This document shows positions 31,987 through 40,523 of a stretch of 64,000 bases of DNA, one piece after another. The notes below the pieces were generated by a model. That model saw nothing but the letters and a program-made list of their open reading frames with translations. It ran no database searches and had not been told where the DNA came from. The stretch is from Stigmatella aurantiaca. Lineage in GTDB: Bacteria > Myxococcota > Myxococcia > Myxococcales > Myxococcaceae. The stretch covers positions 1 through 64,000 of the forward strand of contig NZ_FOAP01000010.1 of the NCBI RefSeq assembly GCF_900109545.1, given 5' to 3'. The position numbers and the translations under genes are program-made. Positions within the stretch are counted from its first letter, which is position 1, and every line of letters begins with the position of its first letter.

Positions 31987-33447
31987 CTACTTCGCCCGGA
32001 CGAGGATGGCTCCGAAGAAGCCATCCGTGTTGTGCGTATGCGGGGCCAGGCGCAGGTAGGGGCCCCGGCTGACCTTCTCCCCCAGCTCCGGGCCCAGCTC
32101 CTGCGAGACGGGACGCACGGAGAACTCCGGGTGGCGCGCGAGGAAGTCCTCGATGACCGCCTCGTTCTCCTCCCGCAGCACGCTGCACGTGCCGTAGATG
32201 AGCCGGCCTCCGGGCTTCACCATCGTGGAGAACCGCTCCAGCAGCGCCTTCTGCCGGTCCGCGTGCGCCTTCAGGTCCTCCGGCGTGAGCCGGTAGCGCC
32301 CGTCCGGCTTGCGGCGGTAGGTGCCCGTGCCGCTGCACGGCGCGTCCACCATCACCCGGTCCGCCTTGTCCTTCAGGGCCACCAGGGCCTCGGCCGCGGC
32401 GGGGTCCTCGGCGGGGATGACCTGGGTGCGCACGTTGTGCACCCCCGCGCGGCGGGCCCGCTTGCGCAGCTCCTCGATGCGGACCTCGTCCACGTCCAGG
32501 GCGTGCAGGTCCCCCCGGTTCTTCATCTGCCCGGCGAGCTGGAGGGTTTTGCCGCCCGCCCCCGCGCACGCATCCACCACCCGCGTGGGCGGCGAGTCCA
32601 CGAGCATGCCCAGGAGCTGGCTGCCCTCATCCTGCAGCTCCAGCAGCCCGTCCTTGAAGCTCTGCAGGGAGAAGACGTTGATGCGCGTCTCCAGCCACAG
32701 CCCCAGGGGAGACAGGGGCGTGGGCGTGCTCTCCACGCCCTCGGCGGCCAGCCGCCGCTGGAGCTCCTCCCGGCTGCCCTTGAGCAGGTTGACGCGCGCG
32801 GTGAGCGGGGCGCGCTCGTTCATGGCCTCCGCGGCCGCGTTGGCGTCCGCGCCAAACGTCTCCAGGAACTTCTCCGCGAGGAAGTCCGGCAGCGAGGCGG
32901 CGATGGGGTAGCGCTTGGCCTGGGGCAGCGCGTCCAGCGCCGCGGCCGCGTCCGGGAGCGTGCGCAGGGCGGCGCCGTCCTCGGCGGGCAGGGAGGAGGA
33001 GTGCACCACCTGCTCCAGGGGCTCCCCGTGGAGGATGCGGGAGGCCGCCAGGCGCATCACGTCCTGGCGCGTGGTCTCCAGCCGGTCGAAGCCGGGCCGC
33101 GCGCGCGCCAGGAGCCAGTCCACCGTGCGCTGGCGGCGCAGCAGGGCGTAGACCCGCTCGGCCACGGCCCGGCGCTCGGTGGAGTACAGGTGCGCCTTGC
33201 GGCGCAGGGTGAAGTCGAGGGCCCGGTCGGACAGGCGGCCCTCATGGCGCACCGAGCCGTAGGCCTCCAGGCAGGCCTGGAGCACCAGGTCCTCCCGCAG
33301 CGGCCGGGCGGCACGCTCGGAGGGGGCGCCGCGGGCATCGTCGCGGGAGGCCGGGCCGGTGCGCTTCGCGCCCCTCGAGGAGGGCTTCTTCGAGGGGGCC
33401 TGCTTCGCGCCCTGCTTCTTCGGTTCCGGACGGTGGGATCGTTTCAT
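31987..33447 (-). CDS. RsmB/NOL1/NOP2/sun family rRNA cytosine-C5 methyltransferase
   Basis: This 486-residue protein opens with a Lys/Arg/Ser-rich tail (about 1-45), then a NusB-like helical domain. The class I SAM domain has V-V-D-A-C-A-G-A-G-G-K-T (SAM loop), A-L-D-V-D, V-D-A-P-C-S-G-T-G-T-Y-R-R (motif IV Cys) and Y-G-T-C-S-V-L (motif VI Cys nucleophile). Both Cys residues of the dual-Cys mechanism are present. The likely role is 5-methylcytosine formation in 16S rRNA. ATG 33447 was chosen since the longer reading begins in non-conserved sequence. Confidence 0.92.
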   Translation of the reverse strand: MKRSHRPEPKKQGAKQAPSKKPSSRGAKRTGPASRDDARGAPSERAARPLREDLVLQACLEAYGSVRHEGRLSDRALDFTLRRKAHLYSTERRAVAERVYALLRRQRTVDWLLARARPGFDRLETTRQDVMRLAASRILHGEPLEQVVHSSSLPAEDGAALRTLPDAAAALDALPQAKRYPIAASLPDFLAEKFLETFGADANAAAEAMNERAPLTARVNLLKGSREELQRRLAAEGVESTPTPLSPLGLWLETRINVFSLQSFKDGLLELQDEGSQLLGMLVDSPPTRVVDACAGAGGKTLQLAGQMKNRGDLHALDVDEVRIEELRKRARRAGVHNVRTQVIPAEDPAAAEALVALKDKADRVMVDAPCSGTGTYRRKPDGRYRLTPEDLKAHADRQKALLERFSTMVKPGGRLIYGTCSVLREENEAVIEDFLARHPEFSVRPVSQELGPELGEKVSRGPYLRLAPHTHNTDGFFGAILVRAK

Positions 33448-33548
33448 GGCGAGCTCCAGGGCCCAGGAGGGAAGGAACCTGCGGCGCAGGCGCCCATCGC
33501 ATCCCGGACGCCTGGTGGCAAGCACGGAAGCAGAACCGGGCGGGCCGC

Positions 33549-35162
33549 CTACCGCGAACGGCGGCGCCAGAGCCCGGCGAGGGCCAGCGCTCCCAGGGGG
33601 AACAGGGCACCCAGGGGGGCCGTGGCGCACCCGCCGGCCGCCGCCGCGTCATCGTCTCCCGGCATCCCCGGGCTTGGCACCCCGATGGACGGCCCCGAGG
33701 GGGGGAACTGAGGGGTGCCCGGAGAGGGCAGGCTCGTGCCCGGGGGGGCGACGGACACCTGAGCCGTGGCGGTCTGCTGGGCCGAGCCCGCGCGGGCCGT
33801 CGCCGTCACCGTGTACTCGCCTTCCTTCTCATAGACGTGGGACAGCTGGGTGCCTTCGCCCGTCTGCCCATCCCCGAAGTCCCACTCCACCGAGGCGCCG
33901 CGCAGGGAGGGCTCCGCGCGGAAGAGGGCCTGGTGGGGGGCCACCCCGCGCTCCCCCTCGACGATGAGGGCCAGCGCATCCGGGGAGGGCGTCTCCTCGG
34001 GGGGCAGTGCCTTGGTCAGCACCAGGGTGTCCGCGGCGCTGCCCGAGGACGTCATGAGCTTCGCGGTGAGGGTGCCCCCGACGACCTCGACGTCCAGGAA
34101 GCCATAGTCCGTGTTGTTCCGCGCGGCGCTCCAGGAGGGCTTCGAGTTGGCGAACTCCCGCAGGTTGGCGCCGCCGCTGCCCACCACGAGGTAGGGGATG
34201 CCTGTGCCCGAGGCCATGGCGTCGCCCTTCATCGCGTAGGTGCGCTCGTAGTGGTGGTCGTGCCCGGTGAGCACCAGGTCCACGCCGTACTTCTCGAACA
34301 GCGGGCTGAACTCCCGGCGCATGAGGAGCTGGGAGCCGTGGTCACCGCTGGACCAGGGCGGGTGGTGGAAGAAAGCGACCTTCCACGCGGCCTTGCTCTG
34401 CGCGAGATCCTGCTCCAGCCAGGCCTTCTGCGCCGCCAGGGTGCAGCGGTCCTTCGAGGCCAAGCCGATGGCGCAGTTCGAGTCGATGCCCACGAAGTGC
34501 ACGTGTCCCCAGTCAAAGGAGTAGTAGCGCTCGCCGCCGCTGGAGCTGGTGGGCAGGTAGAGGTTGTCCAGGTAGGGCTGGGCCTGGTTGGTGACGTACT
34601 CGTGGTTGCCGGCCACCGCGAAGAAGGGCACCTCCATCAGGAGGTCCTTCATGGGGGCGAACATGTTGTTCTGGATCTGCTCCTCGGTGCCGGACTCGTA
34701 GGCGACATCCCCCATGCCGATGAACAGCTCGGGCCGGTGCGAGAGCATGCTGGCCGCCACCTGCTTCTGGCGGGAGCCGCCCGTGCCGAAGTCCCCCATG
34801 GCGGCGAAGTGCACCCGGCGCGTACCAGGCACGGGCGCGGTGCGGAAGCGCTTGGGGGGCGTGTTCGCCCCGCAGGCCTCCACCACATAGGTGTACTCGG
34901 CCCCAGGGGCCAGGCCGTTGATCTCCACGGCGTGGATGCGGGCGCTGTCCGCCGAGCGGGCCGTCTGGTCCGTCGTGCCCCCGGTGCCGTAGCGCACCTG
35001 GGCGGCGCAGTTCGAGTCCACACGGAAGGCGATGGTGGCTGTGTCGGGACCCACCCGTTGCAGGTACGGGGAGCGGGTCAGTGAGGCCGCGTGGGCCACC
35101 CCGGTGGTCATCACCAGGACAGCAACCAGGGCGCCGAGCGCAGGGACCTTCGCTAAATGCAT
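33549..35162 (-). CDS. Purple-acid-type metallophosphatase with PKD domain and MYXO-CTERM tail
   Basis: This 537-residue exported protein has a signal peptide (about 1-26), then a fibronectin-III/purple acid phosphatase N-terminal domain (R-S-P-Y-L-Q-R-V-G-P-D, Y-T-Y-V-V-E-A-C-G). The calcineurin-like phosphoesterase core shows A-M-G-D-F-G-T-G, I-G-M-G-D-V-A-Y, A-G-N-H-E-Y, F-F-H-H-P-P-W and T-G-H-D-H-H-Y-E-R, giving all metal-ligand motifs. A PKD domain (about 405-475; W-D-F-G-D-G) follows. The tail is Pro/Ser linker, G-G-C-A-T, hydrophobic helix, then R-R-R, the MYXO-CTERM surface-sorting pattern. It releases phosphate from esters outside the cell. It lies downstream of the polyphosphate-type operon, 132 bases away. 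Confidence 0.92.
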   Translation of the reverse strand: MHLAKVPALGALVAVLVMTTGVAHAASLTRSPYLQRVGPDTATIAFRVDSNCAAQVRYGTGGTTDQTARSADSARIHAVEINGLAPGAEYTYVVEACGANTPPKRFRTAPVPGTRRVHFAAMGDFGTGGSRQKQVAASMLSHRPELFIGMGDVAYESGTEEQIQNNMFAPMKDLLMEVPFFAVAGNHEYVTNQAQPYLDNLYLPTSSSGGERYYSFDWGHVHFVGIDSNCAIGLASKDRCTLAAQKAWLEQDLAQSKAAWKVAFFHHPPWSSGDHGSQLLMRREFSPLFEKYGVDLVLTGHDHHYERTYAMKGDAMASGTGIPYLVVGSGGANLREFANSKPSWSAARNNTDYGFLDVEVVGGTLTAKLMTSSGSAADTLVLTKALPPEETPSPDALALIVEGERGVAPHQALFRAEPSLRGASVEWDFGDGQTGEGTQLSHVYEKEGEYTVTATARAGSAQQTATAQVSVAPPGTSLPSPGTPQFPPSGPSIGVPSPGMPGDDDAAAAGGCATAPLGALFPLGALALAGLWRRRSR

Positions 35163-35294
35163 GAAGCCTCCGGCCCCGGGGGATTCCGGGGACGGAGGTT
35201 CAACCTTCTGGGCGCGCACCCCCCATCCTCCCCGTGTCGAATTCCCACGGGCGAGCAGGGGAGCGCTTCAGGGGCAGGCGGCCCCTGGGCCGGT

Positions 35295-36026
35295 CTACTT
35301 CGCGATGGTGTAGGAGGAGAGCTCCTCGAGCCGCTCGCCGTCCTCCTTCACCTTGCCGACGCCGGGAACGAGCCAGTACACGCGCTCCTTGCCTTCCTTG
35401 TCCGGGCGGTCCCGGAGGACCTTGATGGCGTTGGTGAAGGTGCCGGCCGGGACGGTGACGGTCTCGTTCACGGCCACCACGCGCCAGGTGTACGTGCGCT
35501 CCTTCTCCTCCTGGGTGCCATCGCTCAGCTGCGTCTTCTCGCGGATGGTGGACGCGGTGCTCCAGTTGAGCGCCTGCGGCCGGGACAGCGACTTCACCGT
35601 GGCCGGGGACCAGGTGGTGACCCGGGCGACGGTGCCCGCCTTGCGGTCCTCCTCGCGCAGGCGCACCACCGTGCCGTCACTGAGCTCCACCTGCCAGGAC
35701 AGCTCCTCCAGGTGCGGCTGGATGCTGCGCATCGCGGTGGCCGTCTGGTTCGTGTCCGGCACCGTCTCCAGGCCCAGCGCCTCCACCGTCTTGTCGAACG
35801 TGCCGCGCACGGGATCCGTGATGCGGTAGGTCCACGTGGAGCCCGTGGTGAGCGGCCACAGGCTCTGGCCCGTGGCCGGGTTGCCCGGGCCTCCCGGGTC
35901 AGGGTTCACGGGGTCGCCAGGCAGGCCCCCCGAAGGGTTGTTCGGGTCCGTGGGAAGACCGCCCGCACCGCCACAACCCACCAGCCATGCTCCGGCCACC
36001 AGGGCCGCCACCACACTCCGTCTCAT
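35295..36026 (-). CDS. Lipoprotein of unknown function (polyphosphate-type operon)
   Basis: This 243-residue protein has a lipoprotein signal with lipobox L-V-G-C18, then a Gly/Pro/Asn-rich spacer (20-52) and a compact beta-rich domain. That domain begins W-P-L-T-T-G-S-T-W-T-Y and carries V-P-A-G-T-F-T-N-A-I-K-V and Y-W-L-V-P-G-V-G-K-V-K, a pattern shared by many periplasmic lipoproteins of unknown role. Its ATG overlaps the stop of the DUF4956-like gene as ATGA, so it is coupled to that operon. No enzyme motif was seen. Confidence 0.8.
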   Translation of the reverse strand: MRRSVVAALVAGAWLVGCGGAGGLPTDPNNPSGGLPGDPVNPDPGGPGNPATGQSLWPLTTGSTWTYRITDPVRGTFDKTVEALGLETVPDTNQTATAMRSIQPHLEELSWQVELSDGTVVRLREEDRKAGTVARVTTWSPATVKSLSRPQALNWSTASTIREKTQLSDGTQEEKERTYTWRVVAVNETVTVPAGTFTNAIKVLRDRPDKEGKERVYWLVPGVGKVKEDGERLEELSSYTIAK

Positions 36027-36724
36027 ACCTGCTCCTCCCGTGTTCCCTTGGGGCTCAACGCCGCCCATCGCAATCCCCGGAGGGTGGATCCCTGCGTCTG
36101 GCTCAGCGCCGCGACGAGGGCCCCCGGATCCTTCTCCTCGACTTCCATCTCCAACCGGCGCCCGTCGAAATCGAGCGCGCAGGACTTCACCATCACATTC
36201 CGCGAGCCCAGCGCCTGGCGCAGCGAGGCCTCCGCGTTGACCAGGTCATCCGACTGGGCCGACACCATCATCCGCTGCTTGGGCGCCTTCTCCTCCTTGG
36301 AGACCAGGTCCAGCACCATCAGCAGCCCCGCGACGAACAGCGTGCCCATGCCCGCGAGCCCCAGGCTGCCGTGGCCGCACGCCATGCCCAGGCCGATCAT
36401 CAGGAAGAGGATGGCCGCGTCGCGCGGATCCTTGAGCCCCGAGCGGAAGCGCACGAAGCCGCCCAGGCCCACGAGGCCAAAGGCCTTGGCCACGCTGTCG
36501 CCGATGACCGCGGTGATGACCGCTGCGGCGGTGCACAGCAGCACCTGCGCATGCACCATCTCCGCCTTGGGCAGCGCGCGCCCCATCATCAACCGCCAGG
36601 GGCGCAGGGACAGCAGGGCGCCGATGAGCACCGCGGCCATCATCCGGGGAATGATGGCGGCCATGGGAATCGAGGAGAGCTCTTTGCCCAGGTCGCTGAA
36701 GACCGCCGTGAAGGTAGGTTCCAT
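36023..36724 (-). CDS. DUF4956/MgtC-like membrane protein
   Basis: This 233-residue protein has an N-terminal membrane part of four or five helices (about 25-145). R-M-M-A-A-V-L-I-G-A-L-L-S and a G-D-S-V-A-K-A-F-G-L-V-G-L-G-G-F-V-R-F-R-S-G-L-type loop recall DUF4956 and MgtC/SapB proteins. A soluble C-terminal ferredoxin-like domain follows (about 150-225). DUF4956 genes are commonly adjacent to VTC-domain polyphosphate polymerase genes, as here with one gene between. It starts 11 bases after the kinase-like gene. Transport or channel role for (poly)phosphate or its counter-ion is inferred. Confidence 0.78.
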   Translation of the reverse strand: MEPTFTAVFSDLGKELSSIPMAAIIPRMMAAVLIGALLSLRPWRLMMGRALPKAEMVHAQVLLCTAAAVITAVIGDSVAKAFGLVGLGGFVRFRSGLKDPRDAAILFLMIGLGMACGHGSLGLAGMGTLFVAGLLMVLDLVSKEEKAPKQRMMVSAQSDDLVNAEASLRQALGSRNVMVKSCALDFDGRRLEMEVEEKDPGALVAALSQTQGSTLRGLRWAALSPKGTREEQV

Positions 36725-36735
36725 GAGGGTCTCTT

Positions 36736-38442
36736 TCAGAGGCTGGCGCGCGCTGCGTCGGAATCGGAGGCGGCGGCCGGACGCACCACCCGGTCCAGGG
36801 CCGTCTCATGCGCGGTGGCGACGACGCAGTAGGCGTTGCGCAAGAGCGGCAGCCGCCCCGGGCTGGCGTTCAGCACGCGGCCGATGAGCGCCTCGGCGCG
36901 CTCCGTGAGCGGCAGCCCCCGGAGCGAGGAGAGGACGGTGGCCGGCCAGCGCGAGGCGAACAGCTCGCGCAGCCGCCACGCCCGCGGGTCATCCATGCCG
37001 TCGATCGAGTCGAGGGCCTCCTTGGTGAGCTGCGCCCCCTGCTCGCGCAGGGCGAAGGCCTCGGCGGTGGTGAGCCCCGTGAGCGAGCGCAGCACCAGCT
37101 TCAGCGCCTTGCCGGCGAGCTGCTCGCGCAGGCCCGTGGCGAACGGCGAGTCCAGGCCGGTGACGCTGCGCAGCACCGCGAGCCGGTCGTGCGGCAGGAG
37201 CGACTCCCGGAGCGCATCCGCGCGCTCGCCCTTGAGCCCCGTGAGGCTGCGCGCCACCTCCGAGTGCAGCTTCTTCTGGACGCCCAGCTCGCGCACGGAC
37301 CAGGCCGCCTCACCGTCCACGCCGGCCAGGCCCAGCAGCACCTCGCCGAGGTGCCGGTCGTGCAGCGCGCGCTCGCGCAGGTTCCACGCCTCGGTGCTGT
37401 CGTTGCGCTTGAGCCCCATCACCACCTCGCGCGGGGCGAGCGGATAGAGCTGGGTGTTGAGCGCCATGGCGCGCGGGGACGTGCTGCCGTTGAGGCTGGC
37501 GGCGACATCGGCCGGCACCACCTTGGCCAGCAGCTCGCGCAGGGACCAGGAGGCCTCGTCCTCCAGCCCCAGGAGGCTGCGCACGGACAGGCCCGGGAAG
37601 CGCTCCACGGAGGCCAGGCGCCGCTGGTGGGGGGCCAGGCCGGGCACGCCGCCCAGCAGCCACACCGCCAGGGCCGGCTCGCGCACCTCCAGCGCGTCCA
37701 GCGCATGGAAGAAGCGCTCCTCCACGTTCTCCACCGTCACCGGGCCCGTGGGCGCCGCGGCCACCTCGGGGCTGATGCGCTGGATCTGCGGCTCACGCCC
37801 CTCCAGCCGGGCGAGCACCGCGTCGACGATGCGCTGCTCCAGCGCCCACAGGGGCTGGTCGTTGTTCTCGATGACGAGCCAGCGCGACGGATCCTTGCGC
37901 GCCATCTCCAGGAAGGCCTCGCGCACGCGCACGGCCAGCCCCGCGCCCGCGAGCCCCTTGCGGCTGTCGCCGTCCGTGCTCCGGCCCTCCTTGATCTTCC
38001 CCAGCCGCTTGCGCAGCCGCGCCAGGTCCGGCTCCACGTCCACCAGGATGACCAGGTCCGGCCAGATGCCCTTGGAGGCCAGCTCGCACGCGGGGGCCAG
38101 CTCCTGCTGGGACAGGCCCCGGCCGCCGCCGCTCAGCGCCAGCTGCGAGTAGAGGTAGCGGTCGCTGATGCACACCTCGCCGCGGCCGAGCGCCGGGGCG
38201 ATGACCTCCTCGAGCTGCTGCGCGTCGCGCGCCAGGTTGAGGAAGAACTCGGTGCGCGCGCCCATCTCCAAGAGCTTGGAGTCGCGCGTCAAATCCCGCA
38301 CGCGCCGGGCGATGGGCGATTGCAGCTCGCCACCCTCCCGGGCGTGAGCCACCTTGTACCCCTGGCGCCGCAACCGCGCGGCCAGGAGATTGGAGAGCGT
38401 TGTCTTGCCGCTGCCGTCGATGCCTTCGAAGTCGATGAACAC
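36736..38442 (-). CDS. Thymidylate-kinase-like P-loop protein with nine C-terminal 27-residue repeats
   Basis: Of 568 residues, 1-215 are a dTMP-kinase-like domain: Walker A G-I-D-G-S-G-K-T-T (7-15), S-D-R-Y (93-96), V-I-L-V-D-V-E-P and an Arg/Lys-rich lid (about 144-165). A linker leads to about nine tandem 27-residue units from 289 to 535, preceded by a weaker one at 262. Each is roughly S-L-x-G-L-x4-A-x2-L-R-E-x10-V-L. They would form a helical solenoid. Ordinary dTMP kinases are about 210 residues and lack this. The gene lies in an operon with a VTC-domain protein and a porin, so nucleotide or phosphate-polymer phosphorylation with scaffold function is possible. Whether it phosphorylates dTMP is open. 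Confidence 0.83.
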   Translation of the reverse strand: MFIDFEGIDGSGKTTLSNLLAARLRRQGYKVAHAREGGELQSPIARRVRDLTRDSKLLEMGARTEFFLNLARDAQQLEEVIAPALGRGEVCISDRYLYSQLALSGGGRGLSQQELAPACELASKGIWPDLVILVDVEPDLARLRKRLGKIKEGRSTDGDSRKGLAGAGLAVRVREAFLEMARKDPSRWLVIENNDQPLWALEQRIVDAVLARLEGREPQIQRISPEVAAAPTGPVTVENVEERFFHALDALEVREPALAVWLLGGVPGLAPHQRRLASVERFPGLSVRSLLGLEDEASWSLRELLAKVVPADVAASLNGSTSPRAMALNTQLYPLAPREVVMGLKRNDSTEAWNLRERALHDRHLGEVLLGLAGVDGEAAWSVRELGVQKKLHSEVARSLTGLKGERADALRESLLPHDRLAVLRSVTGLDSPFATGLREQLAGKALKLVLRSLTGLTTAEAFALREQGAQLTKEALDSIDGMDDPRAWRLRELFASRWPATVLSSLRGLPLTERAEALIGRVLNASPGRLPLLRNAYCVVATAHETALDRVVRPAAASDSDAARASL

Positions 38443-38448
38443 GGTGCC

Positions 38449-39165
38449 CTAACCCCCAAGAACCCCATCCGCGGCGAAGGAGTGAATCCTCGCCATCCCC
38501 TCGGCGAACTTGCTGTACGCCGGCTTCCTGCCTCCCGGGTGCAGCGCCGCCAGCCACTCTGGCAGCTCCTGTCCCAGGTGCTTCACTTCCACCACCACGC
38601 GGCTGTCCAGGTGCAGCGGCGGTCCCAGCCGCTCCACCGTCAGCGCCGACTCCGACAGGGCCAGGCCCGGCGGAATCGAGTGGTAGCCAATCTCCCGGTC
38701 CACCGTCACCCGCCAGGTGTGCGAGGCCTGGTACACGTGGCGCTGGTACGTCACCCCGAGCACGGGGATCAGCCCGCCCCCGGCGATGAGCGGCAGCAGC
38801 CCTGTGCTGCCGCGCAGCACGCTCTTGAGCCGCCAGCGCGGCACCCACACCCGGCGCTTCTGGGTGACGCCGTTGCGCTCGCGCTTGGCCTCGAGCACCA
38901 CGCGCTCCACGCCCTCGGCGCCCAGGTCCGGCGAGTACTCCTTGGTGCGCACCTTCATGCAGTCGTTCGGGGTGTTCACCGCGCGCTGGGTCAGCGGGTA
39001 GCCCGGCTTGTCGAAGTAGATGGAGACGATGCGCGTGGGGGGCGGCAGGTGGCCGTCCAGCTCCAGGCACAGCCGCGAGCTGAGCGCGGCGGCGGCGGCG
39101 GGTTCCAGCACCAGCTTGAACTCGCGGCGCAGTTTGGTGACTTCGCCTTCGGCGAACGAGATCAT
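38449..39165 (-). CDS. VTC-domain protein (polyphosphate polymerase-like)
   Basis: This 238-residue single VTC tunnel domain has the basic and acidic residues of the family in order: R-R-E-F-K-L-V-L, S-I-Y-F-D, R-T-K-E-Y, V-L-E-A-K-R-E-R-N-G, Y-Q-R-H-V-Y, V-D-R-E-I, V-V-E-V-K-H and the final Y-S-K-F-A-E-G-M. In yeast Vtc4 this fold builds polyphosphate from ATP inside a positively charged tunnel. Bacterial homologues are often next to DUF4956 genes. It is 16 bases after the porin gene and 6 before the kinase-like gene. Polymerase activity is inferred from family. Confidence 0.88.
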   Translation of the reverse strand: MISFAEGEVTKLRREFKLVLEPAAAAALSSRLCLELDGHLPPPTRIVSIYFDKPGYPLTQRAVNTPNDCMKVRTKEYSPDLGAEGVERVVLEAKRERNGVTQKRRVWVPRWRLKSVLRGSTGLLPLIAGGGLIPVLGVTYQRHVYQASHTWRVTVDREIGYHSIPPGLALSESALTVERLGPPLHLDSRVVVEVKHLGQELPEWLAALHPGGRKPAYSKFAEGMARIHSFAADGVLGG

Positions 39166-39181
39166 GATCGAATCTCCGTTC

Positions 39182-40342
39182 CTAGAAGCGGGTGGCCAGC
39201 TGCAGGGAAAATTCAGTGCCGGGCACTTCGTCTCCGGGACGAATGCCGCGCTCGGCCTGCACCTGCGCCTTGAAGAAATCGGAGAAGAGGATGTTGACGC
39301 CCCCCACGGTTGTCCAGCCGCGTCCCGTCACTTCTCCGCGGAGCTGCAGCGCCTCGGCGCCCACCACGGGCTGCAGCGCCCAGTCGTTCGAGAGGGGCAG
39401 CGTGTAGGTGAGCAGACCGAGCTGCGCGGTGAAGGGGCCCAGGCCGAGCCGCCCGCGGACGAACTCCCCGGAGACGCTCAGCGCGCCCAGCCGCAGGAGG
39501 GCATCGGCCGCCATCGCGTTCCGGGGCATGCCCTCCATCACCTCGGCCATGTAGCCGCTGACGCCCACGGTGAGCGCCTTGAAGGGGCGGATGCTCACGC
39601 GCGCGGCCGCGTCCTCGCTGGTGCGCACGCCCAGCTCGTCCTTGGAGCCCTCGAAGAGGCCGCCGGAGACCTTCAGCTTCCAGGCCCCCTTGAGCCGCAC
39701 CTCGCCCATGAGCCCCAGGCGCCGGCCGCCCATCGTGTGCGTCTCGGTGAGGTAGTCCTCGACGAAGCCCCGGCCCACCAGCGGCAAGTCCCAGCTCGAC
39801 TCCAGCGCGCGCTCCAGGAAGGGCGCCTTGAACTGGCCCGCGTAGAGGCGAAGGCTCTTCGACTCGTTCGCCAGCCGCACGAACGCATCCTTCAGGATGT
39901 TCTTCGAGGACAGGTCGCCGGTCACCTCCGCCTCGAGGTGCTTGAAGGACGCGCTGACGCCCACGCGCGCGGACTGGATGGACAGGTTGCGCGCGTAGTC
40001 CGTGCGCTCATCGGCCCGGGCCCGGGCGAAGACGCGCCCGAAGACGCGCACCTCGCGATCCGTGGGCTTCTCCTCCATCGCGCTCAGGCTCTCGCCCAGC
40101 GGCTCCACCTTGGGCTTGGGCGCTTCGCCCGGCGCGCTGGGGGCCTCCGGGGCCGTGGGGGCGCTGGGCCGCTGCACCGAGCCCGCGTTCACCGGCATGG
40201 CCTCGGCGACGAGGGTGGGCTCGGCGGGGGAGGCGGGGGCTTCCGCGGAGGTCTTCTCCTGTGCCCACGCCGGCGCACTCACCAGGAGCGCGGCCAGAAG
40301 GCTCCGCCCCACCGATTGAACCCCGACCCGCCGCCCGCTCAT
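39182..40342 (-). CDS. OprO/OprP-like phosphate-selective porin
   Basis: This 386-residue outer-membrane protein has a signal peptide (to about A-W-A-Q28) and a Pro/Ala-rich spacer. The 16-strand-type barrel contains a region like Y-A-G-Q-F-K-A-P-F preceded by an F-V-R-L strand and followed by G-R-G-F-V-E-D-Y-L, the conserved core of phosphate-selective porins O and P. The chain ends in Phe (A-T-R-F), as expected for a Bam substrate. OprO favours pyro- and polyphosphate. Being first in an operon with a VTC-domain protein strengthens a polyphosphate role. Upstream leader holds three stem-loops. Confidence 0.85.
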   Translation of the reverse strand: MSGRRVGVQSVGRSLLAALLVSAPAWAQEKTSAEAPASPAEPTLVAEAMPVNAGSVQRPSAPTAPEAPSAPGEAPKPKVEPLGESLSAMEEKPTDREVRVFGRVFARARADERTDYARNLSIQSARVGVSASFKHLEAEVTGDLSSKNILKDAFVRLANESKSLRLYAGQFKAPFLERALESSWDLPLVGRGFVEDYLTETHTMGGRRLGLMGEVRLKGAWKLKVSGGLFEGSKDELGVRTSEDAAARVSIRPFKALTVGVSGYMAEVMEGMPRNAMAADALLRLGALSVSGEFVRGRLGLGPFTAQLGLLTYTLPLSNDWALQPVVGAEALQLRGEVTGRGWTTVGGVNILFSDFFKAQVQAERGIRPGDEVPGTEFSLQLATRF

Positions 40343-40440
40343 GTGTCCCGCCTCCGTGCCTCGACCGTCGAGCTTCCCTGCAACACGGGTGCCCGGGCGG
40401 TGCTCTGTCAGGAAGGGGACGGACGCGCGGCGATCAGCGC

Positions 40441-40517
40441 GGGAAAAAGGGGGCTTCGGCGGTTTTTCCCCGCCCGAAAGGGAAAGAAAGTTCCCTCGGT
40501 GGGAAAAAGGGCTTCCC
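40441..40517 (-). promoter_or_regulatory. Three GGGAA/TTCCC stem-loops between a hypothetical gene and the porin operon
   Basis: Three inverted repeats stand in a row: GGGAAAAA/TTTTTCCC (40441-40448 with 40463-40470), AGGGAA/TTCCCT (40479-40484 with 40491-40496) and GGGAA/TTCCC (40501-40505 with 40513-40517). The third is 6 bases past the stop of the upstream minus-strand gene, and the porin start is about 98 bases further. They may be terminators for the upstream gene, regulator sites for the operon, or both. The pairing is seen; the role is inferred. Confidence 0.6.
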
Positions 40518-40523
40518 GCGAAG

